DNA of 64,000 bases from a bacterium (GTDB lineage: Bacteria; Hinthialibacterota; Hinthialibacteria; OLB16): NCBI GenBank assembly GCA_022072055.1, contig JAJVIK010000006.1, positions 227,822 through 291,821 of the forward strand, given 5' to 3'. The position numbers and the translations under genes are program-made. A model generated the notes under the pieces. That model was not told where the DNA came from and did no database searches. It was given only the letters and a program-made list of their open reading frames with translations. Below are positions 1 through 9,782 of this stretch, one piece after another. The number at the start of each line of letters is the position of its first letter. The stretch's first letter is position 1.

Positions 1-245
1 TCTATTACAACCAGATCGGCGAGCTCCCCATCGAGCCGCTGGTGACCGCGAAGTCCGCGAACTCCGGGCGGGATGAGCCGCTCGCGTGGGCCTATGATTA
101 CGAGCAAGGGCGGGTTTTCCAGACCTTGCTGGGGCATGCCGCCGAGTCGGTCCGCGCCCCTGGAGCGGCCGATCTGATCCGCCGGGGAACCGCCTGGGCC
201 GCCGGTCGCATCCCCATGGACATCCCGGTCCTCCCGGGGGATTGA
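1..245 (+). CDS. ThuA-like domain protein, C-terminal fragment
   Basis: The reading frame is open from the left edge and ends at TGA 243-245, so only the last ~80 residues are visible. The stretch PLAWAYDYEQGRVFQTLLGH followed by a short helix and RRGTAWAAGR matches the C-terminal strand and helix of ThuA/trehalose-utilisation-like glutamine-amidotransferase-fold proteins, where the phrase 'gkGRVFyttLGH' is typical. In PVC-type bacteria this domain is often found next to or fused with membrane-bound dehydrogenase and cytochrome c modules, which fits the next two genes. The start lies outside the window; an internal GTG at 42 is not a convincing start because homology-like sequence continues upstream. 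Its substrate cannot be read from this fragment. Confidence 0.7.
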   Translation, partial: YYNQIGELPIEPLVTAKSANSGRDEPLAWAYDYEQGRVFQTLLGHAAESVRAPGAADLIRRGTAWAAGRIPMDIPVLPGD

Positions 246-267
246 TTCAACGCCACTGCCCGACTCG

Positions 268-2379
268 ATGCCGCTCCACTCCCCGCGTTTCCAGCCTCCG
301 CTCTTGGCGGCGCTCCTGTGTGCGTTACTCCCAACCCCTATGGTCGGAGCCGAAGTTGGCCGTGAGGAAGGGACCGCGCTGGTGATCCGTTCGGAGGTTT
401 CCGGCGCCGGCGATGCCCGCCCCGCGCGCTTGGTGGCTGTGCATGTCCCTCAAGGGGAGCCACCCACCCCCTTTCTTCCGCCCGGTCCGTTCACCGCAAC
501 CTGGAAGGGATTCATCGAGGTGGACCTGCGCGACCGTTTCCAGTTCGCCTTTGAAGGAACCGGTAAGATGACCTTAACCGTGGAAGGGAAGACAGCCCTC
601 GAAGCCGACAGCCAAGTTCCCGAAAGCCTGGTCGGCAAGCGGGTCCGTCTGAACAAAGGAGCCAATCGGTTCGAGGCAACCTACTACGGACCGGGGGATG
701 GGGATGCCACCGCGCGGCTGCTGTGGGCCTCGACCGAGTTTCCGCTCGAACCGATCCCCGCCACGGTCCTCACCCATTCCCCCACCGAGGGCGCGCTCTT
801 GGACTTTGAGACGCGCCACAGGGGGCGGAACCTGTTTGTGGAATATCGCTGCATCCGCTGCCACCGTCCCTCCGAGGAGCGGCCCCTCCACGAGGATTGG
901 ATGGGCCCATCCCTGGCCGGAATCGGCGGCAGGCTCCATCCGAGTTGGATCACAAGCTGGATCGAGAACCCCCGCGCGATGCGCCCGGACTCCAGCATGC
1001 CGAGGGTTTTGCCAAAGGAAAACCCAGCCCAAACGGCGCGTGACATTGCGGCCTATCTGGCCACACTGGCGGATGCAACCCAAGCGGCGGTCATCGAAGC
1101 CGCTGAGGGGCAGGCGACCCTCGGCGCGGAACGGTTCGAGTCCCTGGGCTGCATCGCCTGCCACACCCTCGCGGGTGAAAGCGACTCGGTGGAGCCGCCT
1201 CGGATCTCCCTTGGTCCTGTGGCGGCGAAGTGGAAACCCGGCGCGCTCCGAGACTTTCTGCTCAAGCCTAACCGTCACTACCCGATGATCCGCATGCCGG
1301 ATTTCCGGCTCTCGGAAGGCGAGGCGAATGCCTTGGCGGCGTTCGTTCTGAGCCAAGCGCCCCCTCGCCTCGCCCCGGATTCAGAACCGGTGGGAGATCC
1401 CGAACAGGGAAGGGAAGCGCTCGCCACCCTCGGGTGCCTCGCCTGTCACGACGCCCCCATCGAGAATCGAGCCACGGCGCCCTCGCTGGAAGCAGTCTTC
1501 GGATCATCGAGTGAGCGGGGATGCCTCCTCGATGGCGCCAGCGTGGACTTTTCGTTTTCCGCCGAGGAGAGAGCCGATCTTCAAGACTTTCTCGCGTCCG
1601 GACCCGAAGCGTTGTTCCGGTCCGATCCCGTGGAGTCCGCCGCGCATCGCCTGGACCATCTCCGCTGCAATGCCTGTCATGCCATCGACGGGCGTGGGGA
1701 TGTGTGGCCCGCGCTCCGGCCTCCGCCGGAGCGCGCCGAGGATTCGGAAGCCGAATTGGAACTCCCCGAAGAGGGGGACGCGGGACAGATTGTGGCCATC
1801 GACCAATCCCGCCCATCCCTCACCTTCGCGGGCGAGAAGCTTCGCCCCAGCGCCCTCCGGGCGATCCTGCGCGGCGAATGCGATCCCCCACCGCGTCCCT
1901 GGCTGGCCGCGCGAATGCCCTCCTTCACCGAGTATGCCGAACTTCTTGCGGATGGGCTTGCGCGCATGCACGGTTTCGGTCCCGAAGACCCGCCGCGCGA
2001 AACGCCGGACCCCGAGCTGGCGGAAATCGGGCGGAAGTTGGTCTCCCAATCCGAGGGCTTCGGCTGCACCTCCTGCCATGGAGTGGGGGATAGGCCACCC
2101 CAGGCGGTCTTTGAAACCATGGGGGTGAACCTGATGCTCTCAGCGGAGCGCTCGCGGAAAGACTTTCTTGCGCGTTGGCTGCTCAATCCGCTTCGGATCG
2201 ACCCGCGCTCCAAGATGCCGCGCTACTCGATCGACAACAAGAAAACCCCACTGGTCACCCTCCTCGATGGGGATGCCCCGCGACAGTTCGAGGCGATCTG
2301 CCAGTATCTGCTCGCCGGTAGGGACATCCTCCCGCCTGAAGAGACCGCGGCGATTCCGCCGGACACACCCAAACACTGA
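268..2379 (+). CDS. exported five-haem cytochrome c with PA14-like N-terminal domain
   Basis: A 703-residue protein with a Sec signal (hydrophobic residues 10-27). Residues ~70-160 look like a PA14/beta-sandwich domain (TATWKGFIEVDLRDRFQFAF). After it come five haem-binding CXXCH motifs, at residues 195-199, 295-299, 390-394, 467-471 and 600-604. Four Met-Pro sites that could supply the distal haem ligand are visible at M244, M343, M550 and M650, so most haems look like low-potential-drop class I cytochrome c units in tandem. The protein is expected in the periplasm or on the surface as an electron acceptor or relay. The gene is 14 bases upstream of the LamG/DUF6797 gene and probably co-transcribed with it, suggesting that oxidation by the partner feeds electrons into these haems. 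The ATG at 268 lacks a clear Shine-Dalgarno site. Confidence 0.8.
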   Translation: MPLHSPRFQPPLLAALLCALLPTPMVGAEVGREEGTALVIRSEVSGAGDARPARLVAVHVPQGEPPTPFLPPGPFTATWKGFIEVDLRDRFQFAFEGTGKMTLTVEGKTALEADSQVPESLVGKRVRLNKGANRFEATYYGPGDGDATARLLWASTEFPLEPIPATVLTHSPTEGALLDFETRHRGRNLFVEYRCIRCHRPSEERPLHEDWMGPSLAGIGGRLHPSWITSWIENPRAMRPDSSMPRVLPKENPAQTARDIAAYLATLADATQAAVIEAAEGQATLGAERFESLGCIACHTLAGESDSVEPPRISLGPVAAKWKPGALRDFLLKPNRHYPMIRMPDFRLSEGEANALAAFVLSQAPPRLAPDSEPVGDPEQGREALATLGCLACHDAPIENRATAPSLEAVFGSSSERGCLLDGASVDFSFSAEERADLQDFLASGPEALFRSDPVESAAHRLDHLRCNACHAIDGRGDVWPALRPPPERAEDSEAELELPEEGDAGQIVAIDQSRPSLTFAGEKLRPSALRAILRGECDPPPRPWLAARMPSFTEYAELLADGLARMHGFGPEDPPRETPDPELAEIGRKLVSQSEGFGCTSCHGVGDRPPQAVFETMGVNLMLSAERSRKDFLARWLLNPLRIDPRSKMPRYSIDNKKTPLVTLLDGDAPRQFEAICQYLLAGRDILPPEETAAIPPDTPKH

Positions 2380-2393
2380 AGGAGAGATTCCCC

Positions 2394-5342
2394 TTGCCGA
2401 TTAGCCGATGGATTGCCTGCGCGTTGATCCTGTCCGCGCTTCCCGCCGAGTGCGAAACAGTGGCCGAGGGGCGCTTCGGGCGAGCGCTCGATGCCCGCAA
2501 GGGCGCGGTTCAAACCGAGGGGCGCGAGGTCTTTTCCGCTCCCCCCTTCACGGTCGAGTGTTGGGCCAGACTCTTTTCCAAGATCGGGTTCAACATCCTG
2601 GCGGCGCACTCTCCAAAGTCCTCCGCGGATCATTGGGAACTTTACTCCTATGCCGGAACGGGATTCCTCAGCGCCTATCTTCCAGGGTTTGTCCCCTCTG
2701 AAGTCCAGAGCTCCATCGAGATCACCGATGGCCAGTGGCATCTCGCCGCGCTTAGCTTTGACGGGGAGACAGTCCGCCTCTTCCTGGATGGCGCCGAAGT
2801 TGCCGCGCGGAAAGTCGCGCCCAACCCCAGCCTCCGCCCTGGGAAAGGGGTCCTTTCAGTCGGGGCGGCCTTTGATGGGGTGACCCAGATCGGATGCGAT
2901 GGGCTTGTCGATGAGGTCCGAGTCTCGAAAGGGACCCGAATGCCCGCTCCGCTTCCGGATGGCCCTCCCACTCCCGATGACCGGACCCTCGGTCTTTGGC
3001 GGTTCGAGGAGTCCTCCGGTTCGGAGTATGCCGATCTCTCCGCCGCGCGCGCCCCCCTGCGCCCCTCGGCCCCGAAACAGAAAAAGAAGACCTCGGTCCT
3101 GGGCAAGGAGATTGTGACCATTGACGATCAGGATGAGGCGGACTGGGCCGATGATCGCTGGCCGCGCATGAAGAACGGTCCGTTCTTCAGCGGAACCATC
3201 GCGATCCCGGGAGTCGAGGGGCTGCCCCCGACCTACAAGGGGATCGCGGTTCGAGTGGGACCGAACCAAGAGGCTGCGGTCCTTTACGACATCGAACTGC
3301 TTCGGATGAGCGCCGCCTGGACCGGCGAGTTCCTCAAGATCGATCCGAAACGACTGGGCATTATTGTTCTGCCGCAAGTGGGCGGGGACCTTCGGCTCTA
3401 CACCAAACCCGCTCCGGGCTGGGCCAACGGTCAGGGTTTCTCAGACCCGCGCCCAACCCCATATGGCCCGCTCCCGGCCAACCAGGCGCGGTATGAGGGA
3501 CTGTATGAATCCGGTGAACGGGTGGTTCTGGCCTATTCAGTCGGGTCCACTCGAATCCTGGAGTCTCCCTGGCTGGAAGGAGACTCCGACGTCTCAATCT
3601 TTTCGCGGACCTTGGAGATCGCTCCCGCAACTGAGGAGTTCCACCTTCTCCTCTGCGATGTCCCGGGTGCCGGGTCCCCCGTGGCAACCATCGACGGGGT
3701 CCACACCCTGTCGCTGGAACGAGAGGGGGAGACCACCGCCGCGGGGTTGGTTCAAGACCAGGGGCCCTGGTGCTCCCTCGCGCATGCTCCGGGGGGACAC
3801 ATCCGGATGATTGTCCCAAGGCATCCCGATACCCTCCGCGTCAAGGTCCTCCTCTGGCAAGGGCCGAGCGAGGGATTGCAGTCCTTCTACAATCAGGTTC
3901 GCGCGCAGCCGCTGGAGTCCCTCGCGTCTTACACGCAGGGTGGTTCCGCGAAATGGACCGAGGCGATTGTCTCGCGCGGGATTGTGAACAAGAGCGACGA
4001 TCCCTATGTGATCGACACCCTACCACTTCCCTTTGAGAACCCCTATGGCGCCCTTTTCTATGTGAGCGGGCACGACTTCCTCCCGGATGGAGACCTCGCT
4101 CTCTGCACCGTGCATGGGGATGTGTGGCGAGTGAGCGGGATCGACGCGGACCTGGATAAAATCCGCTGGAAACGAATCGCCACCGGGCTTTTCCAGCCCC
4201 TCGGACTCAAGGTGGTGGCGGGGGTCATTCATGTCCTGGGCCGTGACCAGATCACTCGCCTTTACGACCGGGACCAAAACGGAGAAACCGACTATTACGA
4301 GAACTTCTGCAATCTCTGCGAGGTCGCGGATGGCGGCCACTCTTACGCCACCTGTTTGGAGACCGACAGTAAGGGGAACCTCTATTTCCTCAAAGGGCAG
4401 GATCGTGTGCGGACACGGCACGATGGGTGCCTCCTGCGGGTGAGTCCCGATGGGCGAATCCTTGAGGTGGTCGCCACCGGCTTCCGCTTCCCCAACGGTC
4501 TCGGCCTCGGCCCCGGGGATTTCCTCACCACGGCGGACCAGGAGGGGGAATGGGTGCCCGGAACCCGAATCGACAAGATCCGCGAGGGGGGATTCTATGG
4601 CGTGATGACCACGCACCACCGCGAAACCCCACCCGAGACCTACGAGGAGCCGATCCTCTGGCTGCCACAGGACATGGACAACTCGGCGGGAGGTCAGGTC
4701 TGGGCGGGTCCCGCGTGGGGACCGCTCGCGGGCAAGATGATTCACTTGTCCTATGGCCTGTGCATGGCGCTGCCGGTGCTCCCCGATGAGAACGGTGGCC
4801 CCCAGGCGGCCGCGTTCCCGCTGCCGCTCCAGTTTCTCTCCGGAGTGATGCGTGGAAGGGTCTCGCCCACGGACGGGCAGGTATATCTTTCCGGCTTGCG
4901 CGGGTGGCAGACCAACGCGGTGCGGGATGGCTGTCTTCAGCGCATCCGCTACACCGGCGGGAAGGCCTACGTCCCAGTCGGTTTCGCGGTCCTCCAGAAC
5001 GGGGTCCGGCTGCGATTCAGTTGCGAGCTCGATCCGGACACCGCCGCCGACCCGGAAAACTTCTCGGCGGAGGTTTGGAACTACCGCTGGTCCGGCGCCT
5101 ACGGTTCGGAGGATTGGTCGGTGAAAGACCCCGAGACCAAGGGCCACGACGAAACCCCGATCCTCTCCGCGACCCTGGCCGGGGATGGCAAGTCGGTTAC
5201 CCTCGAGCTGGAGGACTTCCAGCCGGTCATGCAACTCCGCATCCGCTACAACATGGATGCCGCCGATGGGGAGCTGGTGAAGGGCGATGTGATCTGCACG
5301 ATCAACAGCGTGCCGGAAAGTGAGGGGACTTCGACTCCTTGA
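2394..5342 (+). CDS. secreted LamG / DUF6797 / beta-propeller protein
   Basis: A 982-residue exported protein. The TTG start at 2394 is chosen because GGAGAG at 2381-2386 sits 7 bases upstream and a signal peptide (SRWIACALILSALPAEC) follows directly. Residues ~40-165 form a LamG/concanavalin-like domain (FTVECWARLF; GQWHLAALSFDGETVRLFLDG). Residues ~245-320 (DWADDRWPRMKNGPFFSGT) resemble DUF6797, a domain of putative membrane-bound dehydrogenases in Planctomycetota and Verrucomicrobiota. From ~550 to ~800 an NHL/PQQ-like beta-propeller is seen (SKGNLYFLKGQDRVRT; GFRFPNGLGLGPGDFLTTAD). A beta-rich C-terminal region ends the protein. It probably binds and oxidises a sugar or polyol outside the cytoplasm and passes electrons to the preceding cytochrome. 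Substrate and cofactor are not readable. Confidence 0.75.
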   Translation: MPISRWIACALILSALPAECETVAEGRFGRALDARKGAVQTEGREVFSAPPFTVECWARLFSKIGFNILAAHSPKSSADHWELYSYAGTGFLSAYLPGFVPSEVQSSIEITDGQWHLAALSFDGETVRLFLDGAEVAARKVAPNPSLRPGKGVLSVGAAFDGVTQIGCDGLVDEVRVSKGTRMPAPLPDGPPTPDDRTLGLWRFEESSGSEYADLSAARAPLRPSAPKQKKKTSVLGKEIVTIDDQDEADWADDRWPRMKNGPFFSGTIAIPGVEGLPPTYKGIAVRVGPNQEAAVLYDIELLRMSAAWTGEFLKIDPKRLGIIVLPQVGGDLRLYTKPAPGWANGQGFSDPRPTPYGPLPANQARYEGLYESGERVVLAYSVGSTRILESPWLEGDSDVSIFSRTLEIAPATEEFHLLLCDVPGAGSPVATIDGVHTLSLEREGETTAAGLVQDQGPWCSLAHAPGGHIRMIVPRHPDTLRVKVLLWQGPSEGLQSFYNQVRAQPLESLASYTQGGSAKWTEAIVSRGIVNKSDDPYVIDTLPLPFENPYGALFYVSGHDFLPDGDLALCTVHGDVWRVSGIDADLDKIRWKRIATGLFQPLGLKVVAGVIHVLGRDQITRLYDRDQNGETDYYENFCNLCEVADGGHSYATCLETDSKGNLYFLKGQDRVRTRHDGCLLRVSPDGRILEVVATGFRFPNGLGLGPGDFLTTADQEGEWVPGTRIDKIREGGFYGVMTTHHRETPPETYEEPILWLPQDMDNSAGGQVWAGPAWGPLAGKMIHLSYGLCMALPVLPDENGGPQAAAFPLPLQFLSGVMRGRVSPTDGQVYLSGLRGWQTNAVRDGCLQRIRYTGGKAYVPVGFAVLQNGVRLRFSCELDPDTAADPENFSAEVWNYRWSGAYGSEDWSVKDPETKGHDETPILSATLAGDGKSVTLELEDFQPVMQLRIRYNMDAADGELVKGDVICTINSVPESEGTSTP

Positions 5343-5454
5343 AGGGATTGATATTCCTCGCATGCAGGTGGAAATTGGCTTGAAGCCGAATAGAATGCCC
5401 CGATGACCGTGGAACAATCTTCCTTGACAGCCATGTATCGATGCCGGGATCAAC

Positions 5455-8400
5455 ATGAATAAGAAGAAGAGCTTGTTCTCGCGCTACCTCCAGCACCTCA
5501 GGGCCACTGCCCATCGGGGAGATGCCCGGGAAGAGAGCTTTTACCCGTCACTCAAGACCTTGCTGGAGGAAATGGCTCGGGAGTGCGGGCGAAGCGAAAT
5601 CCATGTGACCACCCTGCCCAAGAACACCGAAGCGGGGAGTCCCGATTTTCGTGTTTGGAACGGGAAGGACCGCGTCGTCGGATACATCGAGGCCAAAAAC
5701 CCCTCGGAGGAAAGATTGGATGAGGTCGAAAGGTCCGAGCAGCTCCGCCGGTATCGTGAAACGTTCCCGAACTTGATTCTCACGAACTTCCTGGAGTTCC
5801 GTCTGTACCGGAACGGCGAGAGAATCGAGTCGGTCGTCCTGGGCCGTCCCTTTGTTCTGAACGAGCTCCACGTCGCGCCGCCACTTGAAAAGCCCGAGGA
5901 GCTGTGGGCGCTGCTCGAACATTTTTTCGAGTTTTCCCTTCCCACGGCGTACACCGCCGAGTCGCTTGCCATCGAACTGGCCAAGCGCACCCGGTTCCTG
6001 AGGGAAGTCGTCACGTTGCAGCTCAAGGAGGAGGCCTCCGGAAAGGCTGGAGCGCTGACCGGATTTTGCGAGGCGTTCCAGAAGTTCCTCATCGGTCATT
6101 TGACAACGGAGGACTTCGCCAACCTCTACGCCCAAACGATTACCTACGGCCTTTTCGCGGCGCGAACTCGCGCGACCAATGGGTTCAGCCGCCGCGCCGC
6201 CTTCGACCGAATTCCACGGACCGTGGGGGTCCTGCGCGACTTGTTCCGGTTCATTTCCTTTGGAGACTTGCCCAGGCAAGTGGAGTGGATCGTGGACGAT
6301 ATCTCGGAAGTCTTGGCCGTGGCGGATGCTTCCGGCATCCTCGATCGCTACTTCCACGAGGGCAAGGGGAACGACCCAATCGTTCATTTTTACGAGACTT
6401 TCCTGGCTCAGTACGACCCGGAGGAGCGAGAACGCCGAGGTGTTTACTACACTCCCGAGCCTGTCGTCTCCTACATTGTCCGTTCGCTTCACGCCCTGCT
6501 CAAGAAGGAATTCGGAATGAGAGACGGGCTCGCGTCCGAGGGGGTGACCCTTCTCGATCCGGCCGCCGGAACCATGACATTTGTCGCGCTGGCCGCCACG
6601 CTCGCGGTGCGCGAGTTTGAGAGGAAGTACGGCTCCGGAGGACGCGAGGAGTTTGTCCGAAGTCATATCCTCCGGAACTTCTGCGCCTTCGAGCTGATGA
6701 TGGCCCCATACGCCGTGGGTCACCTCAAGATGTCCTTCTTCCTGGAGGAGCTTGGCCACAAACTGGAAGATGATGAGCGCGTCCGTTTCTATCTGACGAA
6801 TACACTCGACATGGAGGAGCTGGAGCAAAGCCGGTTGCCCGGGATTTCCTCCCTCGCGGAGGAGTCCCACCTCGCGGCGGAGGTCAAAACACAAGCTCCC
6901 ATCCTGGTCATCCTCGGGAATCCGCCATACTCCGGTCATTCGGTTAACAGGGGCGAGTGGATACTCGGCAAGATCGAGGACTACAAGCAAGTGGACGGAA
7001 GGCCGCTGGGTGAGAGAAATCCAAAATGGCTCCAGGACGACTATGTGAAATTTCTCCGATTCGCTCAATGGAAGATCGATCAGGCGGGGCGCGGCGTGGT
7101 CGGGATGATCACCAACCATTCATATCTGGACAACCCAACTTTCAGAGGAATGCGCCAAAGTCTGATGCGGACCTTCGATGAGATTTTTGTCTTGGATTTG
7201 CATGGGAATTCCCTGAAGAAGGAGATTTGCCCGGATGGAAGCAAGGACGAAAACGTCTTCGATATCCGCCAGGGCGTTGCCGTCATATTCCTGGTCAAGA
7301 AGGGAAAGAAGAGGGCCGGTCCCGCTTCCGTGCGTCACGCGGAGCAATGGGGAACGCGTTCCGCCAAGTACGCTTGGCTTTCGGCCCACGAGGTTGGGAA
7401 AACCGGCTGGCGCAAGGTCGATCCCAGGTCCGAGTCCTACCTTTTCGTGCCACAAGATGGCGCGGGGAGAAGGGAGTACCAGAGATTTCACCCGCTGAAC
7501 GAAGTCTTTCCCCTGTATGGTGTCGGGATGACAACCGCCCGCGATGAATTTGTGATAGACATGGACAGAAGGACGCTCATCAACCGAATGCGAGTATTCA
7601 AGCACAGTGATTTGGCGGATCAGGGACTCCATCAGTTCTTCGCGATACGCCGAAAACAAGGTTGGAGCATACGTCGGGCCTGGACCATGTTGAATGATGT
7701 TTCAGACAGAAGACTGGAGGGACTGACAGTTCCGGTTCTCTATCGACCTTTTGACATCCGCTGGATCTTCTATCACGACTCAGTTGTTTGGAGGACGGTA
7801 AAACGTGTAATGTGTCACCTGATCGCGGGAGAGAACTTGGCTTTAGTCTCTCCGAAGCAACACAAGCATGAGTTCGGAGCCTTCGTTTCCAAAGTGATCG
7901 GGGCCCATAAGAGCGTCGCCGCGTACGATATCAACTATTATTTTCCCCTCTACTTGTATCCCGATGGGAACAGGCGAGACCTGTTCGCTCATCACGACGC
8001 CTCGGAGCGAGAACCGAACCTCAATCCGGAGCTGCTTAATGCGTTGGCCAAGGCACATCGACACAAGCCTTCCCCAGAGGAAGTGTTCAACTACATTTAC
8101 GCAATCCTCTACTCAGAGACGTATCGCCGGAAGTTTGCCGAATTCTTGAAGCGGGATTTCCCACGAATTCCATTCCCCACAAGCAGGAAGACATTCAAAG
8201 CCCTTGCTTCCCTGGGCGAGAGACTGGTACGAATTCACTTACTCGAATCCACCGAGCTCGATCCACCCCTCGCGCGCTTTGAAGGCGCGGGAGATGGTCG
8301 GATCGGAAAGAACCGCGGAGAGGGATTTCGATATGAGGAGGGGGAGCAACGGCTTTACATCAACAAGCGGCAACACTTCGCGCCTGTCCCGCCGGAGGTC

Positions 8401-8619
8401 TGGAACTTCCAGATTGGGGGCTATCAGGTTTGTGAGAAATGGCTAAAGGACCGGAGGGAGCGAAAGCTAGACCTTTTGGATGTGCAGACCTTCTGCCGCA
8501 TCCTGACCGCCATGGGATTAACCCAACGGATCCAGTCGGACATCGACAAGGTTTTTCCAATGGTGGAGGTGGAAGGACAATTCATACCAGGCGCGCAAGA
8601 GGACCACCGAGAGGAATGA
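5455..8619 (+). CDS. single-chain restriction-modification enzyme, Type ISP/IIG-like, no helicase
   Basis: A 1054-residue protein that joins a nuclease, an N6-adenine methyltransferase and a target-recognition region. Residues 62-81 carry a PD-(D/E)XK core (D64 in SPDF, then E79-A-K81). The methyltransferase has the VYYTPEPVVSYIV helix near residue 330, motif I LLDPAAGTMTF near 365 and the catalytic NPPY at ~489-492. The C-terminus (YEEGEQRLYINKRQHF; VPPEVWNFQIGGYQVCEKWL) matches the specificity domain of Type ISP enzymes. Classical Type ISP proteins are ~1,500-1,600 residues with an SF2 helicase; no Walker A/DEAD region is present between nuclease and methyltransferase, so this is the shorter helicase-less form. 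No separate methylase or specificity gene is adjacent. DNA from about 7,500 to 8,200 is visibly less GC-rich than its neighbours, consistent with horizontal gain. Confidence 0.85.
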   Translation: MNKKKSLFSRYLQHLRATAHRGDAREESFYPSLKTLLEEMARECGRSEIHVTTLPKNTEAGSPDFRVWNGKDRVVGYIEAKNPSEERLDEVERSEQLRRYRETFPNLILTNFLEFRLYRNGERIESVVLGRPFVLNELHVAPPLEKPEELWALLEHFFEFSLPTAYTAESLAIELAKRTRFLREVVTLQLKEEASGKAGALTGFCEAFQKFLIGHLTTEDFANLYAQTITYGLFAARTRATNGFSRRAAFDRIPRTVGVLRDLFRFISFGDLPRQVEWIVDDISEVLAVADASGILDRYFHEGKGNDPIVHFYETFLAQYDPEERERRGVYYTPEPVVSYIVRSLHALLKKEFGMRDGLASEGVTLLDPAAGTMTFVALAATLAVREFERKYGSGGREEFVRSHILRNFCAFELMMAPYAVGHLKMSFFLEELGHKLEDDERVRFYLTNTLDMEELEQSRLPGISSLAEESHLAAEVKTQAPILVILGNPPYSGHSVNRGEWILGKIEDYKQVDGRPLGERNPKWLQDDYVKFLRFAQWKIDQAGRGVVGMITNHSYLDNPTFRGMRQSLMRTFDEIFVLDLHGNSLKKEICPDGSKDENVFDIRQGVAVIFLVKKGKKRAGPASVRHAEQWGTRSAKYAWLSAHEVGKTGWRKVDPRSESYLFVPQDGAGRREYQRFHPLNEVFPLYGVGMTTARDEFVIDMDRRTLINRMRVFKHSDLADQGLHQFFAIRRKQGWSIRRAWTMLNDVSDRRLEGLTVPVLYRPFDIRWIFYHDSVVWRTVKRVMCHLIAGENLALVSPKQHKHEFGAFVSKVIGAHKSVAAYDINYYFPLYLYPDGNRRDLFAHHDASEREPNLNPELLNALAKAHRHKPSPEEVFNYIYAILYSETYRRKFAEFLKRDFPRIPFPTSRKTFKALASLGERLVRIHLLESTELDPPLARFEGAGDGRIGKNRGEGFRYEEGEQRLYINKRQHFAPVPPEVWNFQIGGYQVCEKWLKDRRERKLDLLDVQTFCRILTAMGLTQRIQSDIDKVFPMVEVEGQFIPGAQEDHREE

Positions 8620-8659
8620 CGCGGGCAAGTTTGTGCGTGTCTTGGAGGCCATTCAATCA

Positions 8660-9763
8660 ATGAGAACCGCGATCATCCTCCTCCTGCTCTTTCCCGCGCT
8701 CGGCGCTCTCGGCTCAGATGGCGTCGAGACCCTGCTTGTCCTGGAGCCCACTCCCGAAAACCCGCGCAACTCGGAAGGGGACATCGAAGTCCTGTCGGAT
8801 GGCAGTCTGTGCTTTGTTTACACCCGGTTCAGCGGCGGCTCCGAGGATTTTTCGGCGGCGGAGATTGTGGCGCGAACCTCTCCCGATGGGGGCAAGTCCT
8901 GGGGCAAGGAACGTGTCCTGGTCCCCCGCGAGGGGAAGTTCAATGTCATGTCGGTGAGCCTTCTTCGCCTCAAGTCCGGCGAGATCCTGCTCTTCTACCT
9001 GATCAAGAACAGTTGGGCAGACCTGAACCTCTGGGTGCGTCGCTCCGCCGATGACCTTCGAACCCTTTCCGATCCGGTCCGCGTGACCACCCTTGAGGGA
9101 TACCATGTGGTCAACAACGACCGGGTTGTCCGGCTCTTGAGCGGGAGAATCCTGGTCCCGGCCGCGCTGCATCCCTGCCCCGATGGCACCGAGGCGACCT
9201 GGTCGGATGCCGCGGTTCCCTTGGTGTATTACTCCGATGACGAGGGAGTGACCTGGAAGAAGGATGAAACCGATCCCAGCATGCTCCCCATCGCGGGGGT
9301 GACTCTCCAAGAGCCGGGGTTGGTCGAGCTCTCGGATGGCCGGATCCTGATGTATCACCGGACAGATGGGGGATCGCAGTTCCAAAGCTTCTCCTCGGAT
9401 GGCGGAATCCGTTGGACCACTCCGGCGCAAGGTCCTTTGGCCTCTCCACTCAGCCCGGCCACGATCAAGCGGATTCCCTGGAGCGGCGACCTGCTTGCGG
9501 TTTGGAACGACCATTCCGGCAGGCATCCTTTTCCGGCGAAACGGCGCACCCCCCTGTGTGTCGCCCTGAGCAAGGATGATGGGAAGACCTGGGGTCCGAG
9601 CCGGGTGATCGAATCGAATCCTGATGGCTGGTATTGCTACACCTCGATGACCTTCCTGGCCGACCGAGTGCTCTTGTCCTACTGCGCGGGGGACAGGAAG
9701 GTGGGGGGACTGAACCGTCTCAAGGTCGTTTCGCTCTCCAAGGAGTGGCTGGAAGGGGAGTGA
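8660..9763 (+). CDS. exported sialidase-family (BNR repeat) protein
   Basis: A 367-residue protein starting at ATG 8660, preceded by GGAGG at 8644-8648; the in-frame GTG at 8633 would put nine residues before a perfect signal peptide (MRTAIILLLLFPALGALG), so it is rejected. Four Asp-box motifs typical of six-bladed sialidase propellers are visible: SPDGGKSWGKE, SDDEGVTWKK, SDGGIRWTT and KDDGKTWGP. The early NSEGDIEVLSDGSLCFVYTRF stretch fits the exo-alpha-sialidase superfamily. Members of this superfamily in PVC-type genomes often lack the full sialidase arginine triad and act on other glycans, so enzymatic activity is inferred only at the family level. It lies 40 bases after the restriction gene but is functionally unrelated to it. 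Confidence 0.8.
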   Translation: MRTAIILLLLFPALGALGSDGVETLLVLEPTPENPRNSEGDIEVLSDGSLCFVYTRFSGGSEDFSAAEIVARTSPDGGKSWGKERVLVPREGKFNVMSVSLLRLKSGEILLFYLIKNSWADLNLWVRRSADDLRTLSDPVRVTTLEGYHVVNNDRVVRLLSGRILVPAALHPCPDGTEATWSDAAVPLVYYSDDEGVTWKKDETDPSMLPIAGVTLQEPGLVELSDGRILMYHRTDGGSQFQSFSSDGGIRWTTPAQGPLASPLSPATIKRIPWSGDLLAVWNDHSGRHPFPAKRRTPLCVALSKDDGKTWGPSRVIESNPDGWYCYTSMTFLADRVLLSYCAGDRKVGGLNRLKVVSLSKEWLEGE

Positions 9764-9782
9764 CATGAACCCAACTGCCGTT

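Noticed and set aside
4020..5456. 478-codon open frame on the minus strand, and similar long antisense frames at 5548-7119 and 58801-60273
   Set aside because: They run opposite to genes with clear domains; GC-rich third positions leave few stops on the other strand. The translations show no domain, signal peptide or ribosome site.
8633..8659. GTG start nine codons upstream of the sialidase-like gene at 8660
   Set aside because: The ATG at 8660 has a proper ribosome site and a clean signal peptide.
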